Shown here: in pieces, positions 11,268 to 23,173 of the stretch | How the letters are laid out: every line of letters starts with the position of its first letter | How positions within the stretch are numbered: the first letter of the stretch is position 1 | Assembly: GCA_036874045.1 (NCBI GenBank) | Contig: JAZBRI010000011.1 | Location: 1,922,001 to 1,986,000 of the forward strand | Source of the DNA: Cymodocea nodosa | Lineage: Eukaryota; Streptophyta; Magnoliopsida; Alismatales; Cymodoceaceae | Direction of reading: 5' to 3' | Length of the DNA: 64,000 nucleotides | Program-made: the position numbers and the translations under genes | Notes under the pieces: generated by a model | Seen by the model: only the letters and a program-made list of their open reading frames with translations | The model's database searches: none | Told to the model about the DNA's origin: nothing

Positions 11268-13487
11268 TGTTTGGTTACCCAGCACGACACCAAAAAACTA
11301 GTTTGTATCTCCAGCAACGCACTAGAAAAACTTGGATTTGTTAACTTCTGTTTTTACTTAGTTAATTTATCTTTATGCCTATTCCTTTTTTAGAAGTAAA
11401 CAAACAACCTTTCACACAAATTAGATATTAATTCCAATTTGTATTTTAAATGCAAGTGCACAGTGTCTATTGCATTAGTGTGCAAGTACAGGTCGATCCC
11501 ACAAAGAATTATTTAAGAATTGAGAACTGTTCTGTTTGCAACAATCAAATTAATATCTTCAATAAGCCCTCCGTTGAGTTACAGTTAACTTAACGGACAA
11601 TGTTCGTTAAGTTATGGCTAACTCAATGGACTAACCTCGTGGACTTAAGTTAACTCCACGAGTCTGCCTTTCCTATTTAATATTGCTATTTACAGAGGAA
11701 TTCGGCCAACCATTGGGCAGTTCCACAGATTGTAAATAACATCAATTAAGCTCTTTAATGTTAGTTAACATTAGATTTATCATAAGCATACTAACATTCA
11801 GATAATTCAAATAGTATCTATTAAAATCTTTAAGTCTTTTGAACGAACTAATTTCAGTAAACTATAAAACTAAAACAAACATAAAACAATCATAACACTG
11901 ACAAAGCTAACATTAATCACGATACAACACAAACAATACAAAATACAAACACAGATAAGTTGTTTTTGGTATTTTTGTTTTAATATGAACATGGAAATGG
12001 GCGAAAGGTGAAATGTAAAGTAATATCAGTCGATAGTAAATACTTCCGTCACTACATGCGACACGATTACACCATTGAAAATTAAACCACTTACAATTCT
12101 GTCTCCTCTCTCAATAGAATCGCGAGTCTAGAATTGCAAGATGATCTCCTCTTCAACATATAGGCATCAACCCGAAGTCAAGGCTAGAAGCTTTACGATC
12201 TCCTGAAATATGAGTCGGTGCTTGGTGAAAATGGCTTCCTTTCTCGCGACGCGATCACTCCTCACAATGGTTGTCAAGCACTGTGTTTGGCTCGGAATCG
12301 ACCCGACATCAAGAAAGTATCCTCACAGACCTCCGATGGTTGGTGATTATGGTGGTGGTAATGATGGTTGGTGTGGTACTTCAGAGAATTAACGACGTTG
12401 CTTGTAGAAAGCTCGGTGCTCCTCCTCTATACACACTGGCCATACCCATCGATCACACACTTTACTTCTTTTTCTTCTTTTCTTTTATATTTCTTTAGTG
12501 GTAACTACTTCTACTTGAATGGTCGGTTGGATTTCCTTCATTTATATCAACGACGATGATTTCTTCTCCCTACGTAATACGTGCGATCGTGGTTTTTCCT
12601 TTCAACTATCCTATTTTTGCAACCGCTACAATGGCATATTAGAAAATAAATAGTCCATGGAGTTACAGATAACTCAACGGACTTGCTTCATTGATTTAAT
12701 TATAAAACACGTGCATAAATTTAACTATTTGATGCTCAGGTGCATTTCGAATACTTACAAACTTAACTATCTGATGCCTAGATGCATTTCGGATAGTTAG
12801 AGATAACTCACCGATATATAACTTAAGTAAATGTACCAGATCTTAACACATGTTAGTAACAATTTAATAATAAAAGAAACATTTCGGAGAGTTACAGGTC
12901 TAACTATTCGATGCTCAGATGCATTTCAGATAGTTAGAGATAACTCATTGAAAATCCACTTAAGTCACTTTCCTAGAACATTACACGTGTCCATAGCTAT
13001 TTTATAAATAAAAGGAGATTTCGGAGAGTTACACATATAACTATCTGATGCTCAGCTGCAATTTCGAATAATTATAGATAACTCACCGAAAGCTCACTTA
13101 AGTCAAGCATTGTGGTTTCGACACGTGTACTTTAGGAAATAATAAAATATTCTTTTAAAACATAACTGTTCGGTAGTTTAAACATAACTATCCAACACAT
13201 GTTCGGTACGTTAAACATAACTGTCCGAAATATGTTCGGTATGTTAAACGTAACTGTCCGAAATATCAGAAAATTCGGATACTTAATAATTTCACAACTT
13301 GCAACTTACCAACAGTTCAGAAATGTACTAAATTAACATTAATTCCCTGAAATTAAGCAGATTCTTTAATTAAAGCATATAACAGTGCAATTATAACATA
13401 ATGGCTTAATTCTCATATGATAAGCTAAATATTATGCAATTAACCATCATTTAACCATTAATAATATACACTTTTTCATTCTAAACA
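11268..13487 (-). repeat. 5' LTR of element A (2220 bp)
   Basis: Plus strand begins TGTTTGG and ends CTAAACA, so the LTR reads TGTTTAG...AACA on the minus strand. A TATA box (TATAAAA, minus) lies at 12483-12489. U3 (about 12700-13300) has tandem units of roughly 130 bp with TTTCGGATAGTTA palindromes and ACACGTG boxes. A three-hairpin cluster lies at 11570-11662. Antisense ORFs on the plus strand inside it look like shadows of conserved LTR sequence. Confidence 0.9.
12483..12489 (-). promoter_or_regulatory. Putative LTR TATA box (element A)
   Basis: TATAAAA on the minus strand in a context (AAATATAAAAGAAAAG) kept at the same place in the C, D and both B LTRs. It would drive transcription leftward through R-U5 and pol. 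Confidence 0.6.
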
Positions 13488-14000
13488 GGAATGCATGAAA
13501 TAGATTTAAGCACTATACTTAAAGTTAAAGTAACTGAATTAACAAAGAAAATAGAAGAGTTATCATTAAATCAAAATCTAGTAGAAAAGAATGCAAACGT
13601 TAATGATTTAGATATTATTTATGCTAGAAACTATAAAGATAACTTTGGAAATTCTTATAACCCTAATTGGAGAAATCACCCGAATTTATCTTGGAGAAAC
13701 AACAATTTCCAGGGAGGAGAAAATATAAATGATAAAAATATAAGTTATGAAGCTTTAATTGAACAATAATCTAGAATAGAGAAATTAGAAAAGATAATCT
13801 AACAATTAAATAATCGTCTAGATCTTGTATTTGGAAATGTTGCAATTCAAAATCAAAATATAAATAGAAATATACCCCCTAGATAGAAAGAATCAATGGA
13901 AGTTAGACCTACTAGAGGATTGCGAATGCAGATAATACTTAATCCTATCAACAGAACTGTTAATGAAATTGATACCTCCTCTGGAAGGGTAGCTGAATGA
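13488..14000 (+). pseudogene. gag: gag relic E (plus strand), target of element A
   Basis: C-terminal part of the same Athila-like gag, on the plus strand: MHEIDLSTILKVKV, ELTKKIEELSLNQ, INDLDIIYARN-like, NPNWRNHPNLSWRNNNFQGG, then EIDTSSGRVAE and TGA at 13998-14000. Stops occur after EALIEQ and in the IIQQ and PPRQ codons (TAA or TAG for Gln). It begins exactly at the end of the A LTR, so A inserted into a fifth family member of opposite orientation. The homology fades by about 14040 and no F-box ORF follows. Confidence 0.85.
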
Positions 14001-15539
14001 AACAGTATAACTGAAGTAACTATATGAATTTAAAAATCTATCATACTAAATAGTAAAAACATATGTTAACTTAATGATAAGTTTTACAAAAAATTAGTAT
14101 AACTTAATGATATGTTATATTTTCCAATATAGATAAATATATAACTCTAAGATATTTTCTATATTAATTGATGTCTTTTATTTTTTTGTTATCTAAAATA
14201 AATAAATAATTAATTATGATTAATTAAACATTTTACATATATACTAAAAACAAAATTCTCAATATTTACTTAAGATGTGTTTGTAAATAAATCCAAAATT
14301 CTCAACATTTACGTAAGATATGTTTGTAAATAAATCTCGCTCTATGCAACTCTTTCCAATGAACAAATGCCTCTGATCCATTAGATCTAGTTGTCATTTC
14401 TGATCTGAATAATATACGAGAAAATGGTAAATGTTAGCATTCACAGTCAAAAAAGTTATTAGAAGCCAACATTGGACTTCGCCACACTTTCCCTCCACCC
14501 CTTCCTCAAGTTCCGCCACCCTCTCTCCCTCCTTCCGTTGCGCTTCCGTCTTCGCCCCTTTTGCCTTTGCACCTTTCTTCTACCCCCTCGTTAGCACTTT
14601 TATGCCCATCGGTTGCACATTCGCCGTCGGTTGGGCATCTCGACCAATTGTACCTTGTGTTGTTGGTGTTCTCCTTTGTTTGGCAAATTAATTAATAAGG
14701 AGTCACACACAGGTTTGTCTTTGAATTTTAACCAAGGGTACGTAAATAAATAGGCAATTCCCCTACGAATTAAGAGCCGCACATCTGACGAACAGGAGCA
14801 AGATTTCCTAGTTACCAAGACCCAAGCAAATGTGTGTATTGTACATGCCAACTCCAAATTGTTGATCTCCTGGAAAAATGGAGAATCGTCTTCTTCTAGC
14901 AGATGCAAGATAAAACATCAACAAAATTGATTTAAAATAATACAAGAACAAGATGGGAAAAGCTTCATGTTGAAAATTTAACGTATGAATAAGATCTTGA
15001 CTAATATATGATGAATCATTTTACTTCCTATTTATTAATTTAAAAATAAATATTTCACATAAATTAGATCATACATCAACTCGTAAGATACTTATAAACT
15101 CAAGATAAACTACAAGTGAAGAAGAATGTGAAAAATCTCACATTAAAAAGTATACGAATAGAACTTGAGATAAGATATAATGAATTTTTTTATTAATTAC
15201 CATTTGATTTTAAAATGAAGTATTTCACACAAGTTTCATATGAATGAATTACATGGCATCAATCTTGAGGCCAACAAAAATTCACACTCCCACAGGAAGA
15301 TCACATACATGCATATCAAATAGATATAGATACAAATAGAAACTCACTGGTACATAACAACGTTTCAACGACAACGCAGCATGCATGGTACAATCACAGC
15401 AATTGATGGGAGAGATTCGGAGTACTTGAGGTGGAGTAGTCAGAAACAGCAGACAACACAGATACAAAAACACATACGTGCATGCATGTAATGTTCTTGA
15501 TTATCTATTTATTATAAAAGCCGACCTAGTAGGTAGGCC
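14001..15539. other. Intergenic DNA, no gene recognised
   Basis: AT-rich, with a short GC-richer patch at 14470-14690 that encodes no recognisable protein. Two related blocks (about 14960-15060 and 15120-15240) share a pattern of 'tatgatgaat...attaatt...taaaataa.tatttcaca'. This is the least transposon-like part of the window. Confidence 0.5.
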
Positions 15540-15752
15540 CTAGACAGAACGACACTTGCTCAACTTGTTGCAGCCGCGGGTGTAGTTGCCTGTCTTCGTC
15601 CAATTCAGTGGGCGATGGATCCGCTTCGGGAGGAACATCCTCTCCCCATTGTATACCTTAAGCTGGCGGTTGGCCAACACCGTGGTCGTGGTCGACGCCA
15701 ATATGACGACGGCCAGCAAGACGACGAGGGCAACATCTGCTTTTCTCGCCAT
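15540..15752 (-). CDS. Small secreted RALF-like peptide gene
   Basis: 70-residue protein starting at MARKADVALVVLL. Residues 1-27 form a clear signal peptide (hydrophobic core VALVVLLAVVILA, then a TTTTVLA cleavage region). The mature part is basic, and its end, NYTRGCNKLSKCRSV, resembles the C-terminal disulphide motif of RALF peptides (RGCxxIxRCR), which signal through CrRLK1L receptor kinases in the apoplast. It has only two Cys, lacking the first RALF pair, and no YISY motif, so it would be an atypical short member. I chose this ATG because the upstream 56 codons of the open frame are not signal-peptide-like and because the context ATTAATGGC suits plant initiation. GC content and codon use differ from the surrounding elements. 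It could also be an unrelated cysteine peptide. Confidence 0.55.
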   Translation of the reverse strand: MARKADVALVVLLAVVILASTTTTVLANRQLKVYNGERMFLPKRIHRPLNWTKTGNYTRGCNKLSKCRSV

Positions 15753-17124
15753 TAATGCCTCCTCGCAGATTCTCTTCTTCTTCTTCTTCGCGTCGCCGAG
15801 GGGCAGTATAAATAAAATGGGGAGGATCAGACCTTTGGCCTTGGAGTGGCAAAGATTTGGAAGACCGTTGGTGGCCAGTTGTGCGAAAACCCTAACCACC
15901 CTTTTAGAAGAGAAGATCAAGGTGACCCATGAGTATGTGTGAGGCGTAGAATTGTTTCGAACAATTTCGTGAATTCAAATTAACAATGGTCCAATTGATT
16001 TTATCATTGCAGATCGATCGATATCTATCCGATCGATTAATTTAAAATGATCGAGGCTGATTTTCTTATCAAAATAAATACTAATCACTTGGATTTATCG
16101 GAACGTGAATTTAGACATTTTATGTTTGCGAGAGCGTGTACTAAAATCTTTTTAATTTTAATCATTCATTTAAGTTTAGAGGATGGTGAGATTTAAATTT
16201 ATATAAGAAAACACTTTTAACTATGAAAAATGGTTATTCTTTGTTCTTTGAAGCTTTCTAAAAGTATTTACAAGTTAGGCAAGGTTGTGCAGGTTGAGCA
16301 TGCCAGTTCGCAATCTCTATTTGCAGATGAATCTGAATTCATTAAATGGGAATCAAGCAACATGACGCTGGCATCCATATGGTGGTATACGGTACAAGTG
16401 CTTTGCCACTTTTCATTTTTCTCCCATATTTTTTCATGATTCTTCCAACCTATAAAAGTGCAACCAAATGCTTCAAACGTAATTTTTCATTAATGTTGGA
16501 AAAGAATCGCCTTGAATCCTTCTTCTCCTAGTGACGTAGAAGGAAGAAATCAATCTAAAACACTAACCAAATCCACAAGCACGGTGACACACTGACTTAT
16601 CTGGAAAATCACCTTGACGTGAAAGTAAAAATCATTAGTCCGAATAGTTCGTACTCAAATCTTTTATTATGATTTAATGATTAACAATAGGTACAAAAGA
16701 TCCTTTCTAATTACCAACTAAAAGAATCAAAACATACATCAACATATATTCTCAAGCACAATGAAAGTACCAAATGCAAAAAGGGGCATCAAAATTTACC
16801 CAATGCGGCTGCTGTCATCTCACAATTTTTTCCCACAACACGACACCAATAAACTTGTAATTTGGTAGAAAAAGAAGATTCACATCTCTCAAATATGCCA
16901 AATTTCTATTGCGCATAAACCTAGACTGATTTTCGAAAGCAACTTCTTAATTGTGAAACAAAATGTAAGTCTATCAAAAACAAGAAAAACTATAAACACA
17001 AAATACTAAGGATTTTTACATGAAAAGTTCCCTAGTGTAAGGAGAAAAATCACAAGATTTGTTCATTCACCCTAAACCATTGATTCACCCTTAAAAACCT
17101 CTACTATAATGAAATGACTTCTAT
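15753..17124. other. Upstream flank of the RALF-like gene and intergenic DNA
   Basis: 15753-15950 is GC-rich and includes a purine-rich leader (GAA repeats on the minus strand) just before the RALF-like start. The rest to about 17124 is AT-rich and shows no gene. A purine/pyrimidine biased stretch before 17125 may be debris from the SIRE-like element. Confidence 0.4.
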
Positions 17125-18224
17125 GTTTTGATAATGCAAAAAAACTATGTGAGAAAATATGATGTATTTCACAAGTTTAGTTTAGATGCAGTCATAGCAT
17201 GTAAAGTCTAGAGTTCATGTCACTTGAAGACATAAGATAGATAGTTATGTACTCGTTAAGTTAAGGTAACTCAATGTGTATTTACAAGGATATGAGTAGA
17301 GAAATTCATTGAGTTAGGATAACTTAACGTATCTTTACAAAGAAATGAGCAGAGAAACTCGTTAAATTAATAGATATCACATGCACCCAACTTAAGATAT
17401 CACGTGTAGATAGAAGGAAAAGCTTAGAGTTAGATAACTCAACATGTCTTTACAAGGATATGAGTAGAGAAACTCGTTAAGTTAATAGATATCACGTGTA
17501 GATTGAAGGAAAAATCATTGAGTTAAAATAACTCAATGTGTTTTTACAGGAACATACGTAGAGAAACTTGTTAAGTTAACAAATTAACAACTTCAAAGTA
17601 TCTAGAAGATATTCAATAGTCAATCAAATGGTAACCTTCCATTTTTGAGACTAGCAGATCAATAAGTATGATAGATTGTATAATGTTGAAGGAAATTCAA
17701 TCGTTACATTCTTTGATATATGAAGAGACTAAGAAAAGTAACAAAATTAATGAACATATACTTACAAAGAGTAATTTTACAAGTGAAAAAAGAGAAAATC
17801 TAGAATTATAGTAGTTCTCAAGTAAATTTCAAGTGTAATAAGCTCTCCATTTGCAAACTCTATTTGAAGACAAGCTAGTTGGTTTTTAAATTTTGTACCA
17901 GAAAACTTCAACTGTTGTAGGTTAGAGTTGTGACTAGAAAGCTCAAGTTGTGATTGGTTCTTGCTTTGACCATAAAGCAAGAGTTGTAAGCAAAATTGAT
18001 AGTGAAGCCCAAGCTATGCCTTGGGGGTGGACTAACCATTTGGGATGAACCACCTAAGATTTCTTACATATTCTTGTTGGACATTTTGTTCTCTTACATC
18101 ACTTACCATATTCATCATTGATTTAATTATTTATGCATATATAAGATAAAAATCATATACAATTGTTAAAAATAAGCATCATTCACCATTCACCCTTCTC
18201 TAGTAAGTCCATACGATCCTAACA
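17125..18224 (+). repeat. 5' LTR of a SIRE-like copia element (5'-truncated)
   Basis: Plus-strand LTR that ends ...CCATACGATCCTAACA immediately before a tRNA-Met primer site. Its start aligns with the solo LTR at 20952-22402 (inverted) and the fragment at 59052 (TTTTGATAATGCAAAAA, TATGTGAG), but the terminal TGTTAGGACC is lost. 17230-17590 contains three or four direct repeats of about 100 bp (see findings). Confidence 0.75.
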
Positions 18225-18226
18225 AT

Positions 18227-18238
18227 TGATATCAGAGC
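18227..18238 (+). other. Primer binding site, initiator tRNA-Met type
   Basis: TGATATCAGAGC, one base from TGGTATCAGAGC, two bases after the LTR end. It fixes the copia class and plus orientation. Confidence 0.8.
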
Positions 18239-18276
18239 AAGGTTAATCCCTACAAAGATTTAATCATTTGGGATTT

Positions 18277-18794
18277 ATGGCTCACTTTATTTAGGGGAAA
18301 AATATCCATAGACCTCCTCTATTTGATGGATCTAATTATGATTATTGAAAAAATAAAATAAAGTGTTTCCTTAAGAGTTCTAATGTGAAACTTTAGAAGA
18401 TGATAGTTCGTGGAACACTCCTTCTTACTAGTTAAGAAGAGGACTAGTTTAAGGAGGATGAGAAGCTCATCTAGATGGATGCTCGAGGGTTGAATTATGC
18501 ACTTTCAAAAGAATAATTTAATAAAATCTCTACATGCAAATCTACTTATGAGGCCTAGAAAACCCTTCAAGTTACTCATGAAGGTAGCAACCAAGTGAGG
18601 GATATTGAAATAAGTATCTTACTAAGAAAATATGAATTATTTAAGATGATTGAAAATGAATCCATAACTAATATATTTTCTAGATTCATTGAAATTGTCA
18701 ACAGCTTGAAAGGCTTGGGAAAGGAGTTTTCTGTGCGTGAACAAGTGTAGAAAATTCTAAGAATATTAATTGTGGAGTGGAAATAAAAATCCAC
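18277..18794 (+). pseudogene. gag: Decayed copia gag (UBN2-type) fragment
   Basis: Starts at ATG (MAHF). The frame shows HRPPLFDGSNYDY, IKCFLKSSNVKL, KSTYEA and the helix around RKYELFKMIENESITNIFSRF, the usual landmarks of UBN2-type copia Gag. At least seven in-frame stops, several of them TAG at expected Trp or Gln codons. The frame ends at about 18794 where another LTR fragment begins; protease, integrase and RT are absent. Confidence 0.75.
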
Positions 18795-18798
18795 CTAT

Positions 18799-18905
18799 AG
18801 GATCGTAGTATCATAAAAGGGGGGTGAATTGTGTCTTTAGAAATTAAAAAAATTTCCAGTAGATAAAATAAGAGCATGCTTGGTGTGAAAAGTTAAATCA
18901 AAAAA
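18799..18905 (-). repeat. Fragment of SIRE-like LTR
   Basis: TAGGATCGTAGTATCATAAAAGG and the following GGGTGAATTGTGT match the inverted 3' end of SIRE-like LTRs at 20952 and 28725. Only about 105 bp remain before the element D LTR begins. Confidence 0.55.
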
Positions 18906-21900
18906 CTTGTCTATTTGTTTTTATGTTTATATTAATAAATTCTTTTAGAAGTAAACAAACAACTTTTCACATAAATTAGATATTAAGTCCAATTTGTATT
19001 TTTAACTACAAATGCATAGTGTATATTGTATTTGTATACAAGTATAGGTCGATCTCACAGAGATTAAGTAAGAATTGTGTACTATTTTGATTTTTATATT
19101 GGAGTTTATATGTATTTAGTTAAGCACTTCATTGAGTTACAGTTAACTCAACAGACTTAGTTCGTGGAGTTATGGTTATCTCAATGGACTAACCTCGTGG
19201 ACTTAAGTTAACTCCATGAGCCTACCTTTCTAGTTAAATACTACTATTCACAAAGGAATTTGGTCATCCATTGGGTGGTTCCATAGAATGTAAATAACAT
19301 CAATTAAGCTTTTTAATATTAGTTAATCTAAGATTTGTCACTAAGCAACACTAACATTTAGATATTTCAAACAGTAACCATTAAGATTTTTAGTATTCTA
19401 TACGAATCAATTTTAGTAAATAATAAAACTATTTTCTATTTTCTAAATCAAACAAACATAAAACATTCACATTACTAATAAAGATAACATTAATCATAAT
19501 ACAAAACAAATAATACAACACTTTAATACTAAATGTAAACATACCTAATTAGTTGTTTTTGGTATTTTTGTTTTGATATGTTATTGAAGATGAGCGAAAG
19601 GTGAAATGTAAAAATCTTTATCGATAGTAAGAACTTTTGTCACTACATGCGATGCGATTACACTACTAAAAACTTAATCACTTATAGTCTTGCTTCCTCT
19701 CCCTATAGAATCGCGAACCAAGACTTGTAAGTTCATCTCCTATTCAGTATACTAGCATCAACCTAAAACCAAGGCTAGAAGTTTTACGATCTCCTGAGAT
19801 ATGAGTCAATGCTTAGTGAAAATGGCTTCCCTTCCTACGACGCAATCACTCCTCACAATGGTTGTCAGTCACTGTATTTGGCTTGGAATCGACCTGACAT
19901 CTGGAAAGTATCCTTACAGACATCCGATGGTCAGTGATTTTGGTAGTATTGTGGAGCTTCAAGGAACTTCCGATGCTTCCTACAGTTAGCGCGGTTCTCC
20001 ACTAACCATTTCTTCGTCTTTCTCCTCTTCTTTTATATTTCTTTTAGTAATAACTATTTCTACTTAAATGATCAGTTGGATTTCCTTCATTCATATCAAT
20101 GATGGTGATTTCTTCTTTATTTCACAAGTTAATTCCTACGTGATATGTGCAATCGTGACTTTCCTTTGAATTTTCTATTTCTACAATTGCTATAATGGCA
20201 TGTTAGAAAATAAATGGTCCATGGAGTTAGTGTAACTCAACGGACTTACTTCATTGATTTAACTAAAATACACGTGTAGTAAAGAAATAACTTATAAACT
20301 TATAACACTAACACAACGTGTTAACTTAGTGTATATTCAAGTAACTTAATGCGTTAACTTAGTGTACATTCAAGTAACTCAACACGTATAGTTGTACTAA
20401 CTTAACAAGTTATACATGTGCAACTCACGTGACATAGTAAAGCATTTAATTTCAACACGTGCGTAATTCTAACTTAACAAGTTCAGATATTTTGGATAGT
20501 TACCACTATAAGTATCCAAAACTTATATGCATTTCAGATAGTTAACACCTAACCTTCTGAAAGATAACTTAAGTCAAGTTTCCAAATCACGACACGTGTC
20601 CTCAATCAGTTTTATGATGAAAAGGTATTTCAAATACTTGCAAACCTAACTATCTGATGCTCAAACACATTTTAGATAGTTAACATCTAACTTACCGAAA
20701 ATCCACATAAGCCATGTATTAAGGTTACAACACGTGTACTCTAGGAAATAATAAAGTATTCTTTAAGCGTTAAAACATAACTGTCTAATACATGAAATGT
20801 AACTCTTCGAAATAACAAAAAATTCAAATAGTTAAGAATTTCAAAGTCTGTAACTCACCGATAGTTCAAAAATATACTTAATTAACACTAATTCCCTAAA
20901 ATTATGTAGATTCTTTCATTAAGGCATATAATAGTACAATTATAACATAATTGTTAGAATCGATAGGCTCACTAGAGGGAGGGTGAATGGTGAAGGTGTG
21001 TAATTTTACTTCTTTTTAATTAAGAATCAACTGATTCTATTAAATAGTGTGTTGAACTAAATTAAATGGATGCACAATAGTAATAAAAAAATAACACACA
21101 GCAATTTTTAAGTGGTTTACCAACTCGACTAGTCTACCCCCAAGAAACACTTGGGCTTCACTAAGTAAACAAGTACTTACAACACTTGCTTTCAGGTTGA
21201 AGCAAGAACCAACACTTAGAGCTTTCTAGTATAAGCTCAATAACCAACCTTTCTTCGAGCTTTCAGGTTGAAGCTCTCAACCAACAGTGAGTTTTCAAGT
21301 TGAAACTCACAAACTAACAGCTTTAAACTTTTCTATCAGAGATTTGGCATAGGGAGCTTTTCTGCAGTGAATCTTTAAGGGTATTCTTGAATGTTGCGGA
21401 CTTGAAAGTGTATCTGAAATTTTGTGTGGCTCATAGTATAATGTATGATCGTTATCTCTCCCCTTAATCTTCTCTTTACTCTTCATATTTATACCAAAAG
21501 GTATAACAATCATATTTTTCTTCCAACAGATGTATTCTGCTGTACTTGCTAAGAAATTAGACCTAAATATGGTAAGTTACCGTTTAAGGAGGTATTTCAA
21601 GATACCCTTCCAATTTTCTCAAACTTTCAGATAGTTAGCTATGTAACTCTTCGAAGGATGTTTGTAACTCACCGAAAAATCACTTAAGTCTTTTTTCCAT
21701 GTAGGATTTCAGATCGTACAATGAGCTGCCACTCGATCAGATACTTGTGACTGTAACTTATCGAACTGTCCTTTGACTATCGGATAGTTAGCTATAGTAA
21801 CCCTTCAAAATCCTTCTCTTTAAGTTTCCAACTACTTTTTTATTTCAGCACGTGCATAAAAGAATAACTTAAGTTTTCTGATAGATAAGTCTATAACCTT

Positions 21901-22492
21901 CCGAAAATTCCTACTTTTCAGATAGTTAGCTTTCTAACTCACCGAAAAATCACTTAAGTCTTTTGTTCTGGATTTCTACACGTGGGTAATTGAATGACTT
22001 AAGTTTCAAATAGTTAGCTTTTTCTAACTTATCGAAAACTCCTTTAGCTTTCAGATAGTTAACTTCTTAACTCTTTGATCATTCAATGTTTCTTAACTAT
22101 CCGATCATTTAACTCTCTGAAGGCTTTGTAAATTCGAATAGTTATTCTTCTAACTGTCCGATGGTATTTCTGCTACTCTACTCTTCAGATACTTAAGCCT
22201 GTAACTTATTGAAAATTAACTTTCTTCTGGATACTTGGCTTGGTAACTATCCGATTTTCTTGCAGCTTTATAACAGTAATTTTTGAACTACCTATATCTG
22301 TTTTTTTGCCTTCTGATCTTTTGCTGCACTGTCTTCAATGTGAAATACAATATATCTCCTTACACAAGTTTTTTGCATTATAAAAATACTAGGGTCCTAA
22401 CAATAATGGCTTAATTCTCATATGATAAGCTAAATATAATGAAATTAACCATCATTTAACCCTTAATATTATGTACTTTTTCATTCTAAACA
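18906..22492 (-). repeat. 3' LTR of Athila-like element D, split by a solo copia LTR
   Basis: Aligns with LTRs of A, B and C from 'tagaagtaaacaaacaac' to CTAAACA at 22492, with the low-coordinate end truncated. It contains the three-hairpin cluster (19125-19222), TATA box TTTTATA on plus at 20031-20037, and U3 palindromes. It is interrupted at 20952-22402. It is followed by a polypurine tract, so it is a 3' LTR of a minus-strand element. Confidence 0.8.
20952..22402 (-). mobile_element. Solo LTR of a SIRE-like copia element (1451 bp)
   Basis: Plus strand begins TGTTAGAATCG and ends GGGTCCTAACA, giving the TGTTAG/CTAACA termini. It is flanked by the 5-bp duplication ATAAT (20947-20951 and 22403-22407), inside the U3 of element D; the undisturbed sequence ACATAATGG is present in the other LTRs. 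On the minus strand it reads like the LTR at 17125-18224. Interior is rich in TTCGGATAGTTA/TAACTCACCGAA palindromes. No internal region, so it arose by LTR-LTR recombination. Confidence 0.9.
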
Positions 22493-22505
22493 CTTCCCCC
22501 ATACT
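22493..22505 (-). other. 3' polypurine tract of element D
   Basis: Minus strand reads GTATGGGGGAAG directly against the LTR TGTTTAG. It is followed by the stem sequence GCTA...TAGC (TTTGCTAGTCCCTTAGCAAA on plus) seen in C and B too. Confidence 0.8.
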
Positions 22506-23173
22506 TAACTTTTGCTAGTCCCTTAGCAAACTACTAAGATCTAACTAGTTGGTCATTCTAAAGTGCTAGAACTAATTCTTCATTTTGTATCTTCAGAATA
22601 CATAGATTAGATTAATATAAAGATATTCTGTATTAATTCAGTAATCTAATTTAACATTGTTTTCTCCTTTCCAACCTGTAAATATATTTAAAACATATGT
22701 GAATTACATACAAAATATACTAGTATCACATAGATGGTAATTATATTATCATTTTTTCAAACATCTGTTATTCTAAATTTCCCAATATGATTTCTAGATT
22801 AAATTTCAACTACATACGAATCAAAACACAATTCAACTCAATATGATTAAAACAAGTAAAATGATGAATTGTATCTCAAATAAACAACTTCAAAAGTCTA
22901 ATCTAGATTCATACTTCAATGATCATAAATAACAGAAAATATACTCGTTTCAAAAGATTTCTGTATTTTCACAAAATACTTTTATCTTTTCAGAATAGTA
23001 TATGCATATTTTTACTTTAGAAGTTATTTTGAAAAGCTTGAATCATACAAGAGCTTTCTAGTGTACCCATGTATCAAGCTTTCAGTCAACAATCCTAGAT
23101 CTGATGAGGATCTTAGGTTGCCAGATTTAAAGAGTCTTTTTTGAGGTCAACAATCCTTACATACCTATCTACT
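22506..23173 (-). mobile_element. Element D 3' internal non-coding region
   Basis: No ORF. Aligns with 31758-32410 (C) and 36761-37430 (B), the stretch between the terminal and internal polypurine tracts. It continues at 28674-28724 after the copia insertion, then is cut by another LTR. Confidence 0.75.

Larger units (their letters stand above)
1..13487 (-). mobile_element. Athila-like Ty3/gypsy element A (3' end outside window)
   Basis: Large minus-strand LTR retrotransposon. Read on the minus strand it holds the 5' LTR (13487-11268), a tRNA-Asp-type primer site, a knuckle-protease-RT-RNase H-integrase ORF, ORFX, a small ORF, gag and an F-box ORF; the polypurine tracts and 3' LTR lie left of base 1. 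Homology to elements B and C is continuous. Its 5' end abuts a gag relic of opposite orientation; the next five bases, GGAAT (13488-13492), would be the target duplication, but the partner copy is outside the window. Every ORF has nonsense codons, so it is non-autonomous. Lineage is inferred from protease, RT, gag and primer site. Confidence 0.9.

Noticed and set aside
12210-12498. Plus-strand ORFs inside the LTR as protein-coding genes
   Set aside because: They overlap R-U5 of a minus-strand element, differ in frame and length between copies, and match no family I recognise.
14431-14691. 86-codon plus ORF rich in Ser, Pro and Phe
   Set aside because: Low-complexity pyrimidine-rich DNA; no start context or homologue recognised.
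15586-15942. 118-codon plus ORF opposite the RALF-like gene
   Set aside because: It is the antisense shadow of 15540-15752, and the minus strand has the signal peptide and cysteine motif.
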